Assembly: GCF_013376095.1 (NCBI RefSeq)
Contig: NZ_JAAMFN010000019.1
Location: 23,117 to 87,116, forward strand
Length of the DNA: 64,000 nucleotides
Direction: 5' to 3'
Source of the DNA: Arthrobacter sp. SDTb3-6
GTDB lineage: Bacteria; Actinomycetota; Actinomycetes; Actinomycetales; Micrococcaceae
Shown: positions 18,695 to 28,595 of the stretch, piece after piece
Layout of the letters: every line of letters starts with the position of its first letter
How positions within the stretch are numbered: position 1 is the stretch's first letter
The notes under the pieces: model-generated
The model's input: only the letters and a program-made list of their open reading frames with translations
Database searches by the model: none
What the model was told of the DNA's origin: nothing
Position numbers and translations under genes: made by a program

Positions 18695-18728
18695 GGTTGT
18701 GGACCGGACTCTTGTCCGGTCCACAGCC
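18695..18728 (+). terminator. Hairpin terminator after trxA
   Basis: A perfect 12-bp inverted repeat (TGTGGACCGGAC 18698-18709 and GTCCGGTCCACA 18714-18725) with a 4-nt loop, extendable by three more pairs including one wobble. No strong T run follows, as is common in high-GC actinobacteria. Confidence 0.75.
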
Positions 18729-18829
18729 ATTTAACGGCTTCTGCCAGATCAATCGTTAGCGTCAAAAATCGTGCAACGGTTTCGCCTTGGAAGTGTCCCA
18801 AGAGGTGAAGACAGGGCTGCTGGGCCGGG

Positions 18830-18843
18830 GTTTCACGTGAAAC
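18830..18843. other. parS site 1
   Basis: A perfect palindrome GTTTCACGTGAAAC, the bacterial parS core bound by ParB. It lies 154 bp after trxA and about 6.2 kb beyond the end of parB. Confidence 0.93.
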
Positions 18844-19695
18844 GTCCGCCCGAGGGATTCACCGGATCCGGTGGCCGGACCAGCGGCCTGGTCACGCATG
18901 ACAGCCGCGGCACCGGCTGTAAAATCCTCACAGCCGCCATTTCGCCCACGTGTCAGCATTTCGTCGCCATGCCGGGCCGCCGCGGATTAAGACCGGATCC
19001 CTTTCACGGTCAACGGCATCATGGCACTTCGCCTTTCGGGTACTCAACTCGGGATATTCAACGCCGTGGGCTTGTCCCCAAGTATTAAGCCAAAAACGCA
19101 ACAGCTGCCAAATGGCGCTGAAGACGCTGACAATCTCGCACTGAAATGCCGGCCCTGCTGCTTGAAGTTACGCCGGAACTAATTCGGGGCACCAATCCAC
19201 GGCGTCCCAGAAGCCCACGACGTCGTCTGCTTTTGCCCGCCATACCCGCCCGAGGTATTCGACTATGGACAGCTCCACTCGGTGCCGAGCACCAGGCCTT
19301 CGATGGCCGGTCAGACCGAGCGGTCCCACTCGGCACAGGAACAGTTGAGGCGAATGGGCGTCACGGCCACACGCCGCACCTTGGACATGAGGTTTCGCGG
19401 CCGGTTCCGACCATTGCCGGCTGGCCCTTGAATTTCGGCCAAGTCCCAAGTTGTGGGAGGGTGCCACCTGGTGCGGCCCAGCTCTGCAGGGTCCGTCCGT
19501 AGACGTTGGTCATGGGAAATTCGCGGCCTCCACGCCGGTGTCAGTACGTCGAAGCCGCTCTGGTGTGAGTAAACGGTGCGCTGACTTGACGTCGCCAAGG
19601 CACTTCGTCATCGTCCGGGCTGGCCGGATATGGCGGGGTGCCCCCGTCTCCATAGTCTTTCGGCCGCGTGAACTCCATCGGTGGCCGGGGCGGCC

Positions 19696-19709
19696 GTTTC
19701 ACGTGAAAC
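19696..19709. other. parS site 2
   Basis: A second perfect GTTTCACGTGAAAC in the gene-free region, 866 bp from site 1, flanked by CC-rich sequence. Confidence 0.93.
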
Positions 19710-21480
19710 CAATAGTTGTGGCGCCTGACCACCACGGCTCTCCCCGCCAGCTCAAAAGAGGGCCACCTTGCGATGTGCACACGTCTTCAGGGCGCTTGGC
19801 TGCTGTCGTGTTCGTGCCTCGAGCCGGCCTTGCAGCCGCTGAACACGTGGTTGCTGTCCGAGACCAGTTTCGCCGGCCACCAGTGGGAGAAGACAGGCGC
19901 AAAGATGAGGTCCACTGATTCCTTGCGAAACCGGACCAGGCCCAGTGCCTATTCCATCAGGGACCCTGGCTGCGTTGTTTTGCCGGCTCCGCCGCGAGTT
20001 CACCCCGGTTGAGGGCGCGGGCCAGGCGCGCTGCCCAGCTGGTGGCGAAGCCAAAAAGGAACCCGCCGGTGCCCGGCCTGGGAGGCCTGGGTCATCCCAG
20101 CGGCGGAACGAACTGGGCCCATGCAAGCGGCCGGTCAAGGCCACGTTCTGAGCCTCTTCCAGGAACGTCCCATGCCCTGGTGGCGGATCAGGGGGCAGTC
20201 AGCGGCAGTTTCGTCGTCAATTTTAGTGGTTGAAGTTCTACCGCGACAGGCTTTTTGCGGCCGGAGTGCCACACACCCTTTGTCTGCAAGACAGCACCGG
20301 AGGCCCACCCGCCCGGCGGCTTCCCAGGGGTGGGTGTGGCCGCGCGGTATTACTCATTGCTGCACACGGCGGTGCAGGTGTGCAGTGGTGCCAGCCGGAT
20401 GGCAGTCGCCGTGCAGTAGCCGTCCCCGATCCACGTGTCCAAAGCATACAAGCCAGGTACTCACTGTCCTGGCCAGCTTGGCGGCGGTGGCCATTACAGT
20501 GTTGCCTCGGCTGGCCCGTTGGTACCGGTGCTGGGCGTGACCCCGACGCTCGATGGTAAACCGAAAGGGCGCGTTGCCTTTCAACAGCGCACCGTGGTGT
20601 TTTACTGTCCTCGGCGGTGCGGTAGTCCCGAGCTGGGTCAGCGGCAACCCGCAGCTGCCAGTAGAACGCGGGGGTAACCGTGCCAGGACTTATTGAAATG
20701 GGCGCATACGAAGCCGCACCTCGGCCGGCACGCCCCCCTGGCGCTTTACGGGGTCCGGGCGGCCAGCCGCAGCGGACCTATCGCGGCCCGGCCCGGGACC
20801 ACCGCCCACTTCAGGCGTAGCACCGCCCAGTCCACGAATACCGGCCCAGCTGCGGAGCAGTGGCGGACACGTGTGTATCGGGAGTCGACCCAGCGCAACC
20901 CACCCACCGGACAGGTCGTTCGAGTCGCCTGGCCGACAACGTCCCTCCCGATCATGAGCCCGCGCCAGAAGAATCCATCCGTTCGTCCGCTCCGCCTTGG
21001 CCTTGGACGCACAGGTGCAGGGACCGCAGGCGCTTGAACCGGTGCCCACCACCCTCACAAAAGCGCCGACGACCCCTGTGGCCTCCCCTCAGCGCATGCC
21101 GGCCCCGTCATCCCCCACGATGCGGACCGGCACCATCTCGGCCCGCTGGGGCAGCCCCACGTCCTGCCGACCCGGTCCCCCGTGCCGCCGTACCGCCGTC
21201 TGCCGTGCCGCCGATGGCATCGTGCAGGCCCGTTCCGGATCAGCCGCTCATCAAACGTCTTCGCCGCGCCAGCTCTGGGAGACTGCTGAACAACGTGGTT
21301 GTGGCGTGGCAGGAACTCCCTCGCTGCCAGTCAGGCAGAGTGTTTGGGCCGGCTGACGGTATCGGTACAGGGCTGTTCCTGTCATTTGGTTCATTGTGCC
21401 CACGGCTGTGGGGCGTGGTCAGGTGTCGGGAGGGCCGGGCCCGGATGGAGGGTTCATCCGATCGCCCATGGTCCTTCATC

Positions 21481-22640
21481 GGAGTCAGCCCGAGTGTGGG
21501 CAGGCGTCGCAGATTCGGGTCGGGTCTCCGTAGTTGGAACCGGCCGTTGTTGGGGCTGATATGCCGCGGTGTTGAACACGGCGGTTGCCAGGGGTGAGCC
21601 AGTCGACGGGCGGTTCGACCATGGGCCGGCGTGTACGCTAATCGTTCTTGATGGCCGGGTCACCGGCACGTCGGCGGTGGTCGCGCTGGAGTGCTTCGTC
21701 TTCGGGGAGGACCAGCTTGCGTCCGCGTGGCCAGGTCGTGTAGCAGGCCCTGGAAGGACAGCCCGTGCAGTCGACACCGAAGGCGACCGGCCGTTTGGCC
21801 GTGATGGCCCGGCTGACATTGTGCGGGCGAGGACGGCGAGCATTTCCCCGGCACAGTACGACGAATCGGCCATGACGCCCACGCTGCTGCAAGCGACAGT
21901 CCGTTCTAGGGCTCGTTCGCGAGGTGGGGCTTGTATCCGTCCTGCTGCCGGGACCGGGTCTTATGCGCGTGCTGCGTATCGGGGTCCACAGTGGCGATCA
22001 TCCGATCCGCGCCGACCTTGCGGGCGTCCGCCAGCACCCGTCGGTCCCTTCGAATCCTCGGCCTGCCCGGCAACCAGGGCCAGCAGGGCGTCGTCACCAG
22101 CTGCTTTCCCCGCAGTGCTTCCGGTACGACAGCGGCCAGCGGGGCCAGGGCTTCGGTGACCAACGCCGAGACCAGCCAGTCTTTGGTGTCCTGGCGATCC
22201 CACCAGGCCATATAGGGAGCGCCGGTGCGGGTGCAGCCCTACCTCCGCGCCTTGGCGGCATTGAAGTCCCGCCTGCCGGGGACATCGCGGCCGGAACTTC
22301 GGATCCGGGCGGACAGTTGGGTGATCGTGTCCTGCCGGGCGAGCACGCATGATTCATGACGGTTGAGTCCACCGCGCGCCGGCGCCTGCCCTTCAACAGT
22401 ACGCTCCAGGCAATGACTTCGGCGATCGCGTCCATGATCTGATGCGGGTCCTTCGAAGCGGACGGCCGCGTGCGCCAGTGCCTCAGTGTGCCAGGGTGGA
22501 ACACCGTGTCGGCCCCTACCCGCACGCGGCCGTCCAGCGCAGATCGTAGGGAAGCGCTTCGGCGGTTCCCCGGTCCGGCAGCCCTGCAAAACCTACAGCG
22601 CCAACACCGAACCAACGACAGGTGCCGGAGCCGAAGGACG
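21481..22640 (-). pseudogene. Decayed IS1182-like DDE transposase
   Basis: Reading leftward, pieces of one transposase appear in order but in changing frames: GLPDRGTAEALPYDLRW (from about 22584), HPGTLRHW and MDAIAEVIA with LKGRRRRAVDSTV, RQDTITQL, WDRQDTKDWLVSALVTEAL, DDALLALVAGQ, DRMIATVDPDTQH, then VMADSSY, GVDCTGCPSRACYTT with GRKLVLPEDEALQRDHR, MVEPPVDWL with GNRRV, and NLRRLPTLGLT (to 21481). The catalytic D (VDST), D (ADSSY) and E (MVEPP) are still visible. About six frame changes and a deletion between HLANEP and VMADSS make it dead. No clear terminal inverted repeats or target duplication were found. Confidence 0.85.
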
Positions 22641-23205
22641 ACGCCACCATGACGGGAACCAGTTCTCCATCACCGAATCCGGAAACAACCGCCCACTGTT
22701 TCCGTCCAGAAAGGAAAAACCCTGCCCGGGATCAACCACTCCGGCCGGTGTCTAGTCATCCAAACATCCACGCTGCACACCCTCCCGCCCCTGCGTAAAA
22801 CCACTGCTAGCCACCAGCCCCACCATTCCAGGCGATGCGCCTGACACCGTGCGTCCAAATCAGCAATTTCCCAACTGTCCTAGCGGACAATCCACCGAGC
22901 GGCATCGCCAACCCCCGCTTGGACACCTTCCGGGGGAATAGCGATAGCGGTAAATAACTTAGGCCCCTCCATGGATCACCTTCAGTGAATCCGATCCGCC
23001 CTACCACTATTACTTGGCGGGGCCGGCCCTATGGCCGGTTGGCGTCGAGATGACCTCGCCCGAGACGTTGGTCAGCTGCAGCATTGTGCCCATCGTCCAC
23101 AGCCGGGATATCGCATCGTCCACCCGAAGAAGGTGGACCGTGCAGTCCTTGTGCTAGGCAGTAGCTCATCCGCAGCCTGAGTTCCTTTTCCAAGGTTCCG
23201 CCCCC

Positions 23206-23219
23206 GTTTCACGTGAAAC
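23206..23219. other. parS site 3
   Basis: A perfect GTTTCACGTGAAAC between the transposase remnant and parB, in DNA with no recognisable gene. Confidence 0.93.
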
Positions 23220-24910
23220 GCAAGCAATGGATTCACACGCTGTGCACTACGCCGCAACCACCCTGTCCCTAGGCGCGCAATCCGATAATCCGACCTCGCC
23301 GTCCACGACCCACCTTTCCCAAACGGTCGACACAACCAGCAGTCCACATCCAGGCCCCGCACGCATCGCGGCTGAACGCCCAGCGCCCGCCGCTATACAG
23401 CCGGCAGCTAACCCCCGAGGGACGCCCATGGTGCGGCGTGCATCGACAGACGTACGGCTGCCCCTGGGTTCTCATCCGGGTTAGGTGAATGATGTCCGGA
23501 GAATCCGGTGACGGCATTGGCACGGCGGCACATTCCCGGCACCGAGGACAACGCCGGAACAGCAGCCAAAAGAGCATGCCCACGGCGCACACCGAGTAGC
23601 TAAACGCGACATACCGGCCAGGTTCCCGCCCGCCCTGTACGCAACCCTGGCCAGCTGAACGGCGTTCCTTGTCAGGCGCTACTCATTCCCACACGCCTCG
23701 GACAACGCCAATTGGCAGTGGACAATCTCCAACCCTTCCGTACGATCGGGCTGATCGCGGTCCCCGGCTGTCATTGGACTCGAGCTGGTGATTGGCTCAT
23801 GGCCATGTCCTTCCCTAAGTCAGTCCGCGGTCTCCTGATTGCAACCATTCGAGTTGGCTTTGCCGGTCCGGTATGGCTTCGGTTTGCTGGATCGTCCATG
23901 GACGGGAACTCCAGTAGCTTAATTTTTCCGTCGGCCGCGGACGCCGCTAGACGAATGCTTTGGAGGCAACCGTTAGGCCGCCCCATTCTGTCCAAGGTCA
24001 TCCCAATGCCCTGCTGCCACTGTCCGTATGCCTACATGCCGTCCTCCACTACCTGGCAAGCGCCCGTACATGATCGTACGAGGCATTAAGAAGCCCTTGT
24101 CCCCGTCCGTTGTACATGCCTCCCCCTGCGGCTCCAAGGACACCATCCACCAGCGGGCTTGTGACGCCCTCCAGGGCCCCGCCACACCCATCCTGGACCC
24201 CGAGGCGGGCACAACCCCCGACAGGGCCTCCCTGACCCATACAGCGCCTCCAGCAGGCGGCGGAATCGGCATGAAGTAAACCCCGAATCAAGATGCCTCC
24301 GGCATTTGGGCGGTTCATATGGAGGATTTTGCTGCATGCCAGGGGACCGTACTGTGTCGGGGCCGGGACCGTGAGTCCGAGTATCCGGGCGCAGGAGACG
24401 GTGCAGGATGAAAGCCACCGCCGGCGTCGGCCTTGCGGGAAGGCCGGCTGCGGCATCCTGCAAAGTGGGGCGCCGGCAGCCTGGTCCCGGTCCCGTTGGT
24501 GTGCAGGCCACCCACTAGGACTCCGCGGATCGCCGGTACACCGAGGGACGTCTTCCCTGTCCGTTGGACGTAGCAAGTCACGGCGGCCCGCTGTCAGCTA
24601 GATACGGCTTCAAGCTGCCGGTCGCCGAAGACCTCGCTCGTTGGCCCAACGACAACTCCATCGTGGTGTACAACGACTTGAAGAAGACGGAGCCCCAGGC
24701 GCCCCGTGCCACTCGCAACAGGCCGGAGCTACAAGATGGACACCCCATGCCACGCCATGGCCAACCTTGGTACACCGTCACGGTCCATCTATTCAAGATC
24801 CCGTTCGGTGATACAAACACGTTCACGACACCAATAAGGTCATCTGCATCTTGTCCAAGGCGTCCTGTCAGCTATGGCGTGGACGCCGCGGAACCCGGCG
24901 CAGCGCCGGT

Positions 24911-24924
24911 GTTTCACGTGAAAC
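24911..24924. other. parS site 4
   Basis: A perfect GTTTCACGTGAAAC with the full 16-bp consensus flanks (T before, A after), 155 bp beyond the parB stop. Confidence 0.95.
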
Positions 24925-25038
24925 ACGAACGACCGGGCCACAAGGCCGCCACTTCTGCCCACTTCCACAAATACGGGTAATGGCAAAAATTTCTAAGGAT
25001 CAATCCAGGAGAACCAATGGAACCAACGAAGCGGTGAT

Positions 25039-25052
25039 GTTTCACGTGAAAC
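25039..25052. other. parS site 5
   Basis: A perfect 14-bp core within the full 16-bp TGTTTCACGTGAAACA, 27 bp beyond the parB stop. With site 4 it forms a close pair next to the parB gene. Confidence 0.95.
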
Positions 25053-25078
25053 ACCACCGCTCCCCTACGGTTCCGGCC

Positions 25079-26092
25079 CTAATTCGATCCAGGCGTCAGG
25101 ACATCCATGATCCTGTTCAGATCCTCCACGGAGGCAAATTCAATGCTGACTTTACCCTTCCGAGCGCCAAGGGAAATTTTTACGTTCGTATCCAGGCGGT
25201 CGGACAGGGAACTCGCCAGGAAATCGAGACGTTCGTGACGCGGGCTAGGCTTCGTCAAGCGTGCCTTATTGTCCTGGACGGGCGCCTGAAACAGCTGAAC
25301 GGCTTCTTCAGTGGCGCGTACGGACATTCCTTCGGCAACGATCTTTTGCGCCAGCGACTCCATTGCCTCGCTACTTGGCAAGGAGAGCAGGGCCCGGGCG
25401 TGTCCGGCCGAAAGGACTCCTGCAGCCACACGACGTTGCACAATCGGTGGAAGTTTCAACAGGCGCAGTGTATTGGATACCTGGGGCCGGGAGCGGCCGA
25501 TCCTGTCAGCCAGCTGCTCATGCGTCGTGCCGAAGTCTTCCAGAAGCTGTTGGTATGCGGCTGCCTCTTCCAGGGGATTGAGCTGGCTCCGGTGCAGGTT
25601 CTCGAGGAGTGCATCCCGCAAAAGGTTGTCGTCAGTCGTTTCCCTGACGATAACCGGAATGGTTTCGAGGCCGGCAGTCTGCGAAGCGCGCCACCGGCGC
25701 TCACCCATGACCAATTCATAGGACTGGTCGCCCTTTTCAGGCGACTTGCGAACCACGATGGGCTGCAGGATGCCAATTTCCTTGACGGAATGGACCAACT
25801 CGGCCATGTCGTCTTCATCGAAGACCGTCCGGGGCTGCTTTCGGTTGGGATGGATGTCCCCCACGGCAAGTTCCATGAACCGTGCACCCGGAACCTCGAC
25901 CAATTCCGCCTTCACGGCTGTCTCAGGCGTCGCCTTGACGGAACGTGACGCCGGCGTTCTGCGCCCCTTGGGTTCCGGAAAAAACAGGTCGACTGGACGG
26001 CTCGGCAGGGGGGAGGAACCAGGATCGTCCGGGTTCGAGTTGGGAATCAAGGCCCCTAAGCCGCGACCAAGGCCCCTACGCTTGTCGGTCAT
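25079..26092 (-). CDS. parB: Chromosome-partitioning CTPase ParB
   Basis: 337 residues. The N-terminus GLGRGLGALIPN is the ParA-interacting arm. The CTP-binding and parS-clamp region follows: NRKQPRTVFDEDDMAELV, then GERRWRA and the LLENLHRSQLNPLEEA helix, with an HTH (TTHEQLADRIGRSRPQVSNTLRLL) and a C-terminal dimer domain. ATG 26092 was chosen over the ATG five codons upstream because GGAGGA lies about 8 nt before it. ParB loads at the six parS sites seen here and spreads to organise the origin. It follows parA by 102 bp. Confidence 0.97.
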   Translation of the reverse strand: MTDKRRGLGRGLGALIPNSNPDDPGSSPLPSRPVDLFFPEPKGRRTPASRSVKATPETAVKAELVEVPGARFMELAVGDIHPNRKQPRTVFDEDDMAELVHSVKEIGILQPIVVRKSPEKGDQSYELVMGERRWRASQTAGLETIPVIVRETTDDNLLRDALLENLHRSQLNPLEEAAAYQQLLEDFGTTHEQLADRIGRSRPQVSNTLRLLKLPPIVQRRVAAGVLSAGHARALLSLPSSEAMESLAQKIVAEGMSVRATEEAVQLFQAPVQDNKARLTKPSPRHERLDFLASSLSDRLDTNVKISLGARKGKVSIEFASVEDLNRIMDVLTPGSN

Positions 26093-26194
26093 CGAATTTT
26101 CCTCCATATAATGAGCCCCTGGATGCTGCGGACCACTTGAATTGCATAATTACTTGGGAAGAACGCCCCGTTTCGGTGTCCTTCTAGGAGAAGT

Positions 26195-27268
26195 CTAGCG
26201 TTCGGCAATCTCGGCTGCGGCTTCAAGGTAGGACAACGCGCCGGTTGACGACGGATCGTAGGTCATGACTGTCTGCTGGTAGCTCGGCGCCTCAGAAATT
26301 CGCACGGAACGGGGGATCAGTGCCTGCAGGACCTGGTTCGGGAAGTGCTGACGCACGTCAGCTGCCACGTGGGCAGCCAAATTCGTGCGGCCATCGTACA
26401 TGGTCAACAGAATTGTTGAAACCACCAGATCCGAATTGAGGTGCTTTTGGATCATTTCGATGTTCTTCAACAACTGACTCAAACCCTCCAGTGCATAATA
26501 TTCGCACTGAATGGGGATCATGACTTCATTGGCGGCGCAGAAGGCATTGACTGTCAGCAGGCCCAGGCTCGGCGGACAATCAATGAAGATGAAGTCCAGT
26601 CGCGGCTCGCCGGCCTGTTCGCGGTGCTTGACGTATTCGTCAATGGCCCTCCGCAAACGCTGTTCGCGCGCCACCAGCGAAACAAGCTCAATTTCGGCCC
26701 CGGCCAGATGAATCGTGGCCGGTGCACAGTACAAATTGTCGATGTCAGGGCATGACGCAACCACATCCGCCATGCTGAAATCATTGATCAACACATCATA
26801 AATGCTGTCAATGTCCGCGTGGTGTGGCACGCCCAATGCCGTGGACGCGTTTCCTTGGGGATCAATGTCAATCACGAGGACGTGCAATCCTGCCGAAGCA
26901 AGGGCCGCAGCAATGTTGACGGTTGTAGTGGTCTTGCCAACCCCGCCCTTTTGGTTGGCGACCGTCATGATGCGCGTCCTGGCCGGCCGCGGCAGTTTTC
27001 GTCCGAACAGCCGTTCACGCCGCTTGGTCTCACTGGCCAGCTGGCTCGCAATGGGGCTGCTGTCATCAAAGTCGTTGTCGAGGGATGACGATGCCTTGCC
27101 GGCCGTTTCACGTGAAACATGAAGATCATTGGTCTTATCAACTGATTTAAGTTGATTTTTCGTTGCCGTGCCGTTCCGTGCACCAATGCCGGCGGACGCA
27201 TCAGATCGCGCCGACCCCAATGACATAAAGGGTGGTATCCGTTGCGAAGCTGCTTCGCTGCTCGTCAC
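26195..27268 (-). CDS. parA: Chromosome-partitioning ATPase ParA (Soj)
   Basis: 357 residues. The deviant Walker A KGGVGKTT (around residue 107-114, after MTVANQ), the VIDIDPQGNAST switch and FIFIDCPPSLGLL Walker B region identify ParA/Soj. It binds DNA non-specifically and moves ParB-origin complexes. About 98 residues precede the ATPase, a low-complexity Ser/Ala-rich extension; residues about 50-55 (HVSRET) are encoded by an intact parS site. GTG 27268 was chosen as the first start after the rsmG stop; later starts (ATG at residue 15) are possible. It lies 74 bp after rsmG, probably in the same leftward transcript. Confidence 0.96.
   Translation of the reverse strand: MTSSEAASQRIPPFMSLGSARSDASAGIGARNGTATKNQLKSVDKTNDLHVSRETAGKASSSLDNDFDDSSPIASQLASETKRRERLFGRKLPRPARTRIMTVANQKGGVGKTTTTVNIAAALASAGLHVLVIDIDPQGNASTALGVPHHADIDSIYDVLINDFSMADVVASCPDIDNLYCAPATIHLAGAEIELVSLVAREQRLRRAIDEYVKHREQAGEPRLDFIFIDCPPSLGLLTVNAFCAANEVMIPIQCEYYALEGLSQLLKNIEMIQKHLNSDLVVSTILLTMYDGRTNLAAHVAADVRQHFPNQVLQALIPRSVRISEAPSYQQTVMTYDPSSTGALSYLEAAAEIAER
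27105..27118. other. parS site 6, inside parA
   Basis: A perfect GTTTCACGTGAAAC within the 5' part of parA. It is translated as part of the poorly conserved N-terminal extension, so the DNA site and not the peptide is probably what is selected. Confidence 0.93.
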
Positions 27269-27342
27269 GCTGACACTCTCACTTTCCTCTGGCTGGGCTT
27301 GCCACTCACTAGACTATCGGTTCCGCCAGTGACCACGGCGGA

Positions 27343-27981
27343 TCAGCGTCGCTCCACCTTCACGCGGACCACCGTTGTTGGTTCGGCAAGTATCGCCGCG
27401 CCGGCAACCAGCACGTCGGTCTGCACTCCGCCCAGCTTCTTGATCACCTTGGCGGCCTTGGCGATCTCTTCCCCCGCGCTGCGCCCCTTGATGGCCAACA
27501 GTTCACCCTGCCCGCCAAGCAGCGGAATGGTCAGCGGCGCCAGGGTGTTCAGGGCCGAAACCGCCCGGGCCGTGACCACCTCGCACTCCACCTTGTCCAC
27601 GGCCTGCTCAGCCCTGGCACGAATGATCTCCACGTTGTCCAGCCCGAGGTCGGTGACAACTTCCTCCAGCCACACCACCCGGCGCTCCAGGGGCTCGATC
27701 AGCGTCAGGTACAGGTCAGGACGGGCGATGGCCAGGCAAAGGCCCGGCAGGCCGGCGCCGCTCCCCACATCGGCGACCTTGGCGCCGTCGTCAATCAACT
27801 CGGCCACGACGGCACAGTTGAGCACATGCCGGCTCCACAGCCGGGGAACCTCCCTCGGGCCGATCAGTCCGCGTTCAATGCCGGAAGTGGCCAGGTGCTC
27901 CACATAGCGCTTCGCCAGCCCAAGCCGGCGACCAAAAATCTGTTCGGCGGCAACGGCTTCTTCAGCAGTCAGATCTTCCAC
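27343..27981 (-). CDS. rsmG: 16S rRNA (guanine-N7) methyltransferase RsmG (GidB)
   Basis: 212 residues from GTG 27981, where GAGGGG lies about 9 nt upstream; the frame extends 11 codons further to another GTG. The SAM-binding motif VADVGSGAGLPG, the preceding LWSRHVLN and the VTARAVSALNTL strand are classical for RsmG, which methylates G527 of 16S rRNA (E. coli numbering). Loss of this enzyme gives low-level streptomycin resistance in other bacteria. It sits in its usual place between jag and parA. Confidence 0.96.
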   Translation of the reverse strand: MEDLTAEEAVAAEQIFGRRLGLAKRYVEHLATSGIERGLIGPREVPRLWSRHVLNCAVVAELIDDGAKVADVGSGAGLPGLCLAIARPDLYLTLIEPLERRVVWLEEVVTDLGLDNVEIIRARAEQAVDKVECEVVTARAVSALNTLAPLTIPLLGGQGELLAIKGRSAGEEIAKAAKVIKKLGGVQTDVLVAGAAILAEPTTVVRVKVERR

Positions 27982-28064
27982 AACGGGTGTCCCCTCGCAA
28001 GCGGTCCCGTCCACTTGCCCTGGGGCAGGTGAACGGGACCATATTGGTTTCGATGACGTGTGAA

Positions 28065-28595
28065 TTACTGCGCGGTCGTGACGACGATGTGGCGGTCAGC
28101 GCCTTCGCCCTCCGACTCGGACTCTAGGCCCAGCCCGGCGACGGCGTCGTGGACAATCTTCCGTTCGTAGGCGCCCATGGGTGCGAGGGCAACGGAAGGG
28201 CTGCCATCCTTGATCTTTTCCGCCGCGTCCTTGGCAATGTCCAACAGCTCGGCGTTGCGCTGTTCACGGTACCCGGCGATGTCCAGGATCAGGCGCGAAC
28301 GGCTGTCCGTAGCAGAAAGGACACTCAGCCGGGTGAGTTCCTGGAGCGCATCCAGCACCTCCCCGTCGCGGCCCACGAGGCTGTTCAGGGCATCGGATTC
28401 CTCATCGGAGATGATGGAAATGTAGGTGCGTCCGTTGCGGACCTCAATGTCAATGTCACCGTCTATGTCGGCGATGTCCAGCAGTTCCTCCAGATAGTCC
28501 GCGGCAATGTCGCCCTCTTCTTCGAGGCGGGTTGCTCCGGCGGTGCCGTCCTGGACGGGAACTTCTTCGGCGGCAATCTCAGTTTCAGCAGGCAT
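28065..28595 (-). CDS. jag: Jag/KhpB-like RNA-binding protein (KH and R3H domains)
   Basis: 176 residues. An acidic N-terminus of about 35 residues precedes a KH-like domain (VRNGRTYISIISDEESDALNSLVGRDGEVLDALQEL) and an R3H-type domain (RSRLILDIAGYREQR, then APMGAYERKIVHDAV). The start ATG overlaps the yidC stop (TAATG), so the two are co-translated. Family members bind RNA and affect division and cell-wall synthesis. Position and domain order make the call secure. Confidence 0.95.
   Translation of the reverse strand: MPAETEIAAEEVPVQDGTAGATRLEEEGDIAADYLEELLDIADIDGDIDIEVRNGRTYISIISDEESDALNSLVGRDGEVLDALQELTRLSVLSATDSRSRLILDIAGYREQRNAELLDIAKDAAEKIKDGSPSVALAPMGAYERKIVHDAVAGLGLESESEGEGADRHIVVTTAQ

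Larger units (their letters stand above)
18729..21480. other. Gene-free, apparently decayed DNA, left part (two parS sites)
   Basis: No reading frame here has coding features I can recognise: frames are short, overlap one another on both strands, start without ribosome binding sites and lack the steady third-position GC bias of the neighbours. Two perfect parS sites (18830 and 19696) lie inside. I looked for RNA genes, repeats and known protein motifs and can name none. It may be relics of genes beyond recognition, or a structural region kept for ParB loading. Confidence 0.6.
22641..25078. other. Gene-free, apparently decayed DNA, right part (three parS sites)
   Basis: From the transposase remnant to the end of parB I find no intact gene. 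The longest frames (for example 24049-24576 on the minus strand and 24564-24980 on the plus strand) are rich in Pro, Arg, Cys and Trp, lack ribosome binding sites and match no family I know. Three perfect parS sites lie here (23206, 24911, 25039), the last two 128 bp apart and next to parB. Base composition is slightly less GC-rich than the flanking genes. Confidence 0.6.

Noticed and set aside
19146..19502. Possible small genes on both strands near 19.2-19.5 kb
   Set aside because: Neither strand shows a family motif or start signal; the two frames overlap completely, which is typical of random GC-rich DNA.
20230..20560. A fragment reading VLLIAAHGGAGVQW that resembles the start of ATPase-like proteins of conjugative elements
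   Set aside because: The match is a single short stretch with no continuing homology in any frame, so it cannot be distinguished from chance.
24049..24980. Open frames of 130-175 codons in the gene-free region
   Set aside because: They overlap on opposite strands, are rich in Pro/Arg/Cys/Trp, lack ribosome binding sites and show no recognisable motif.
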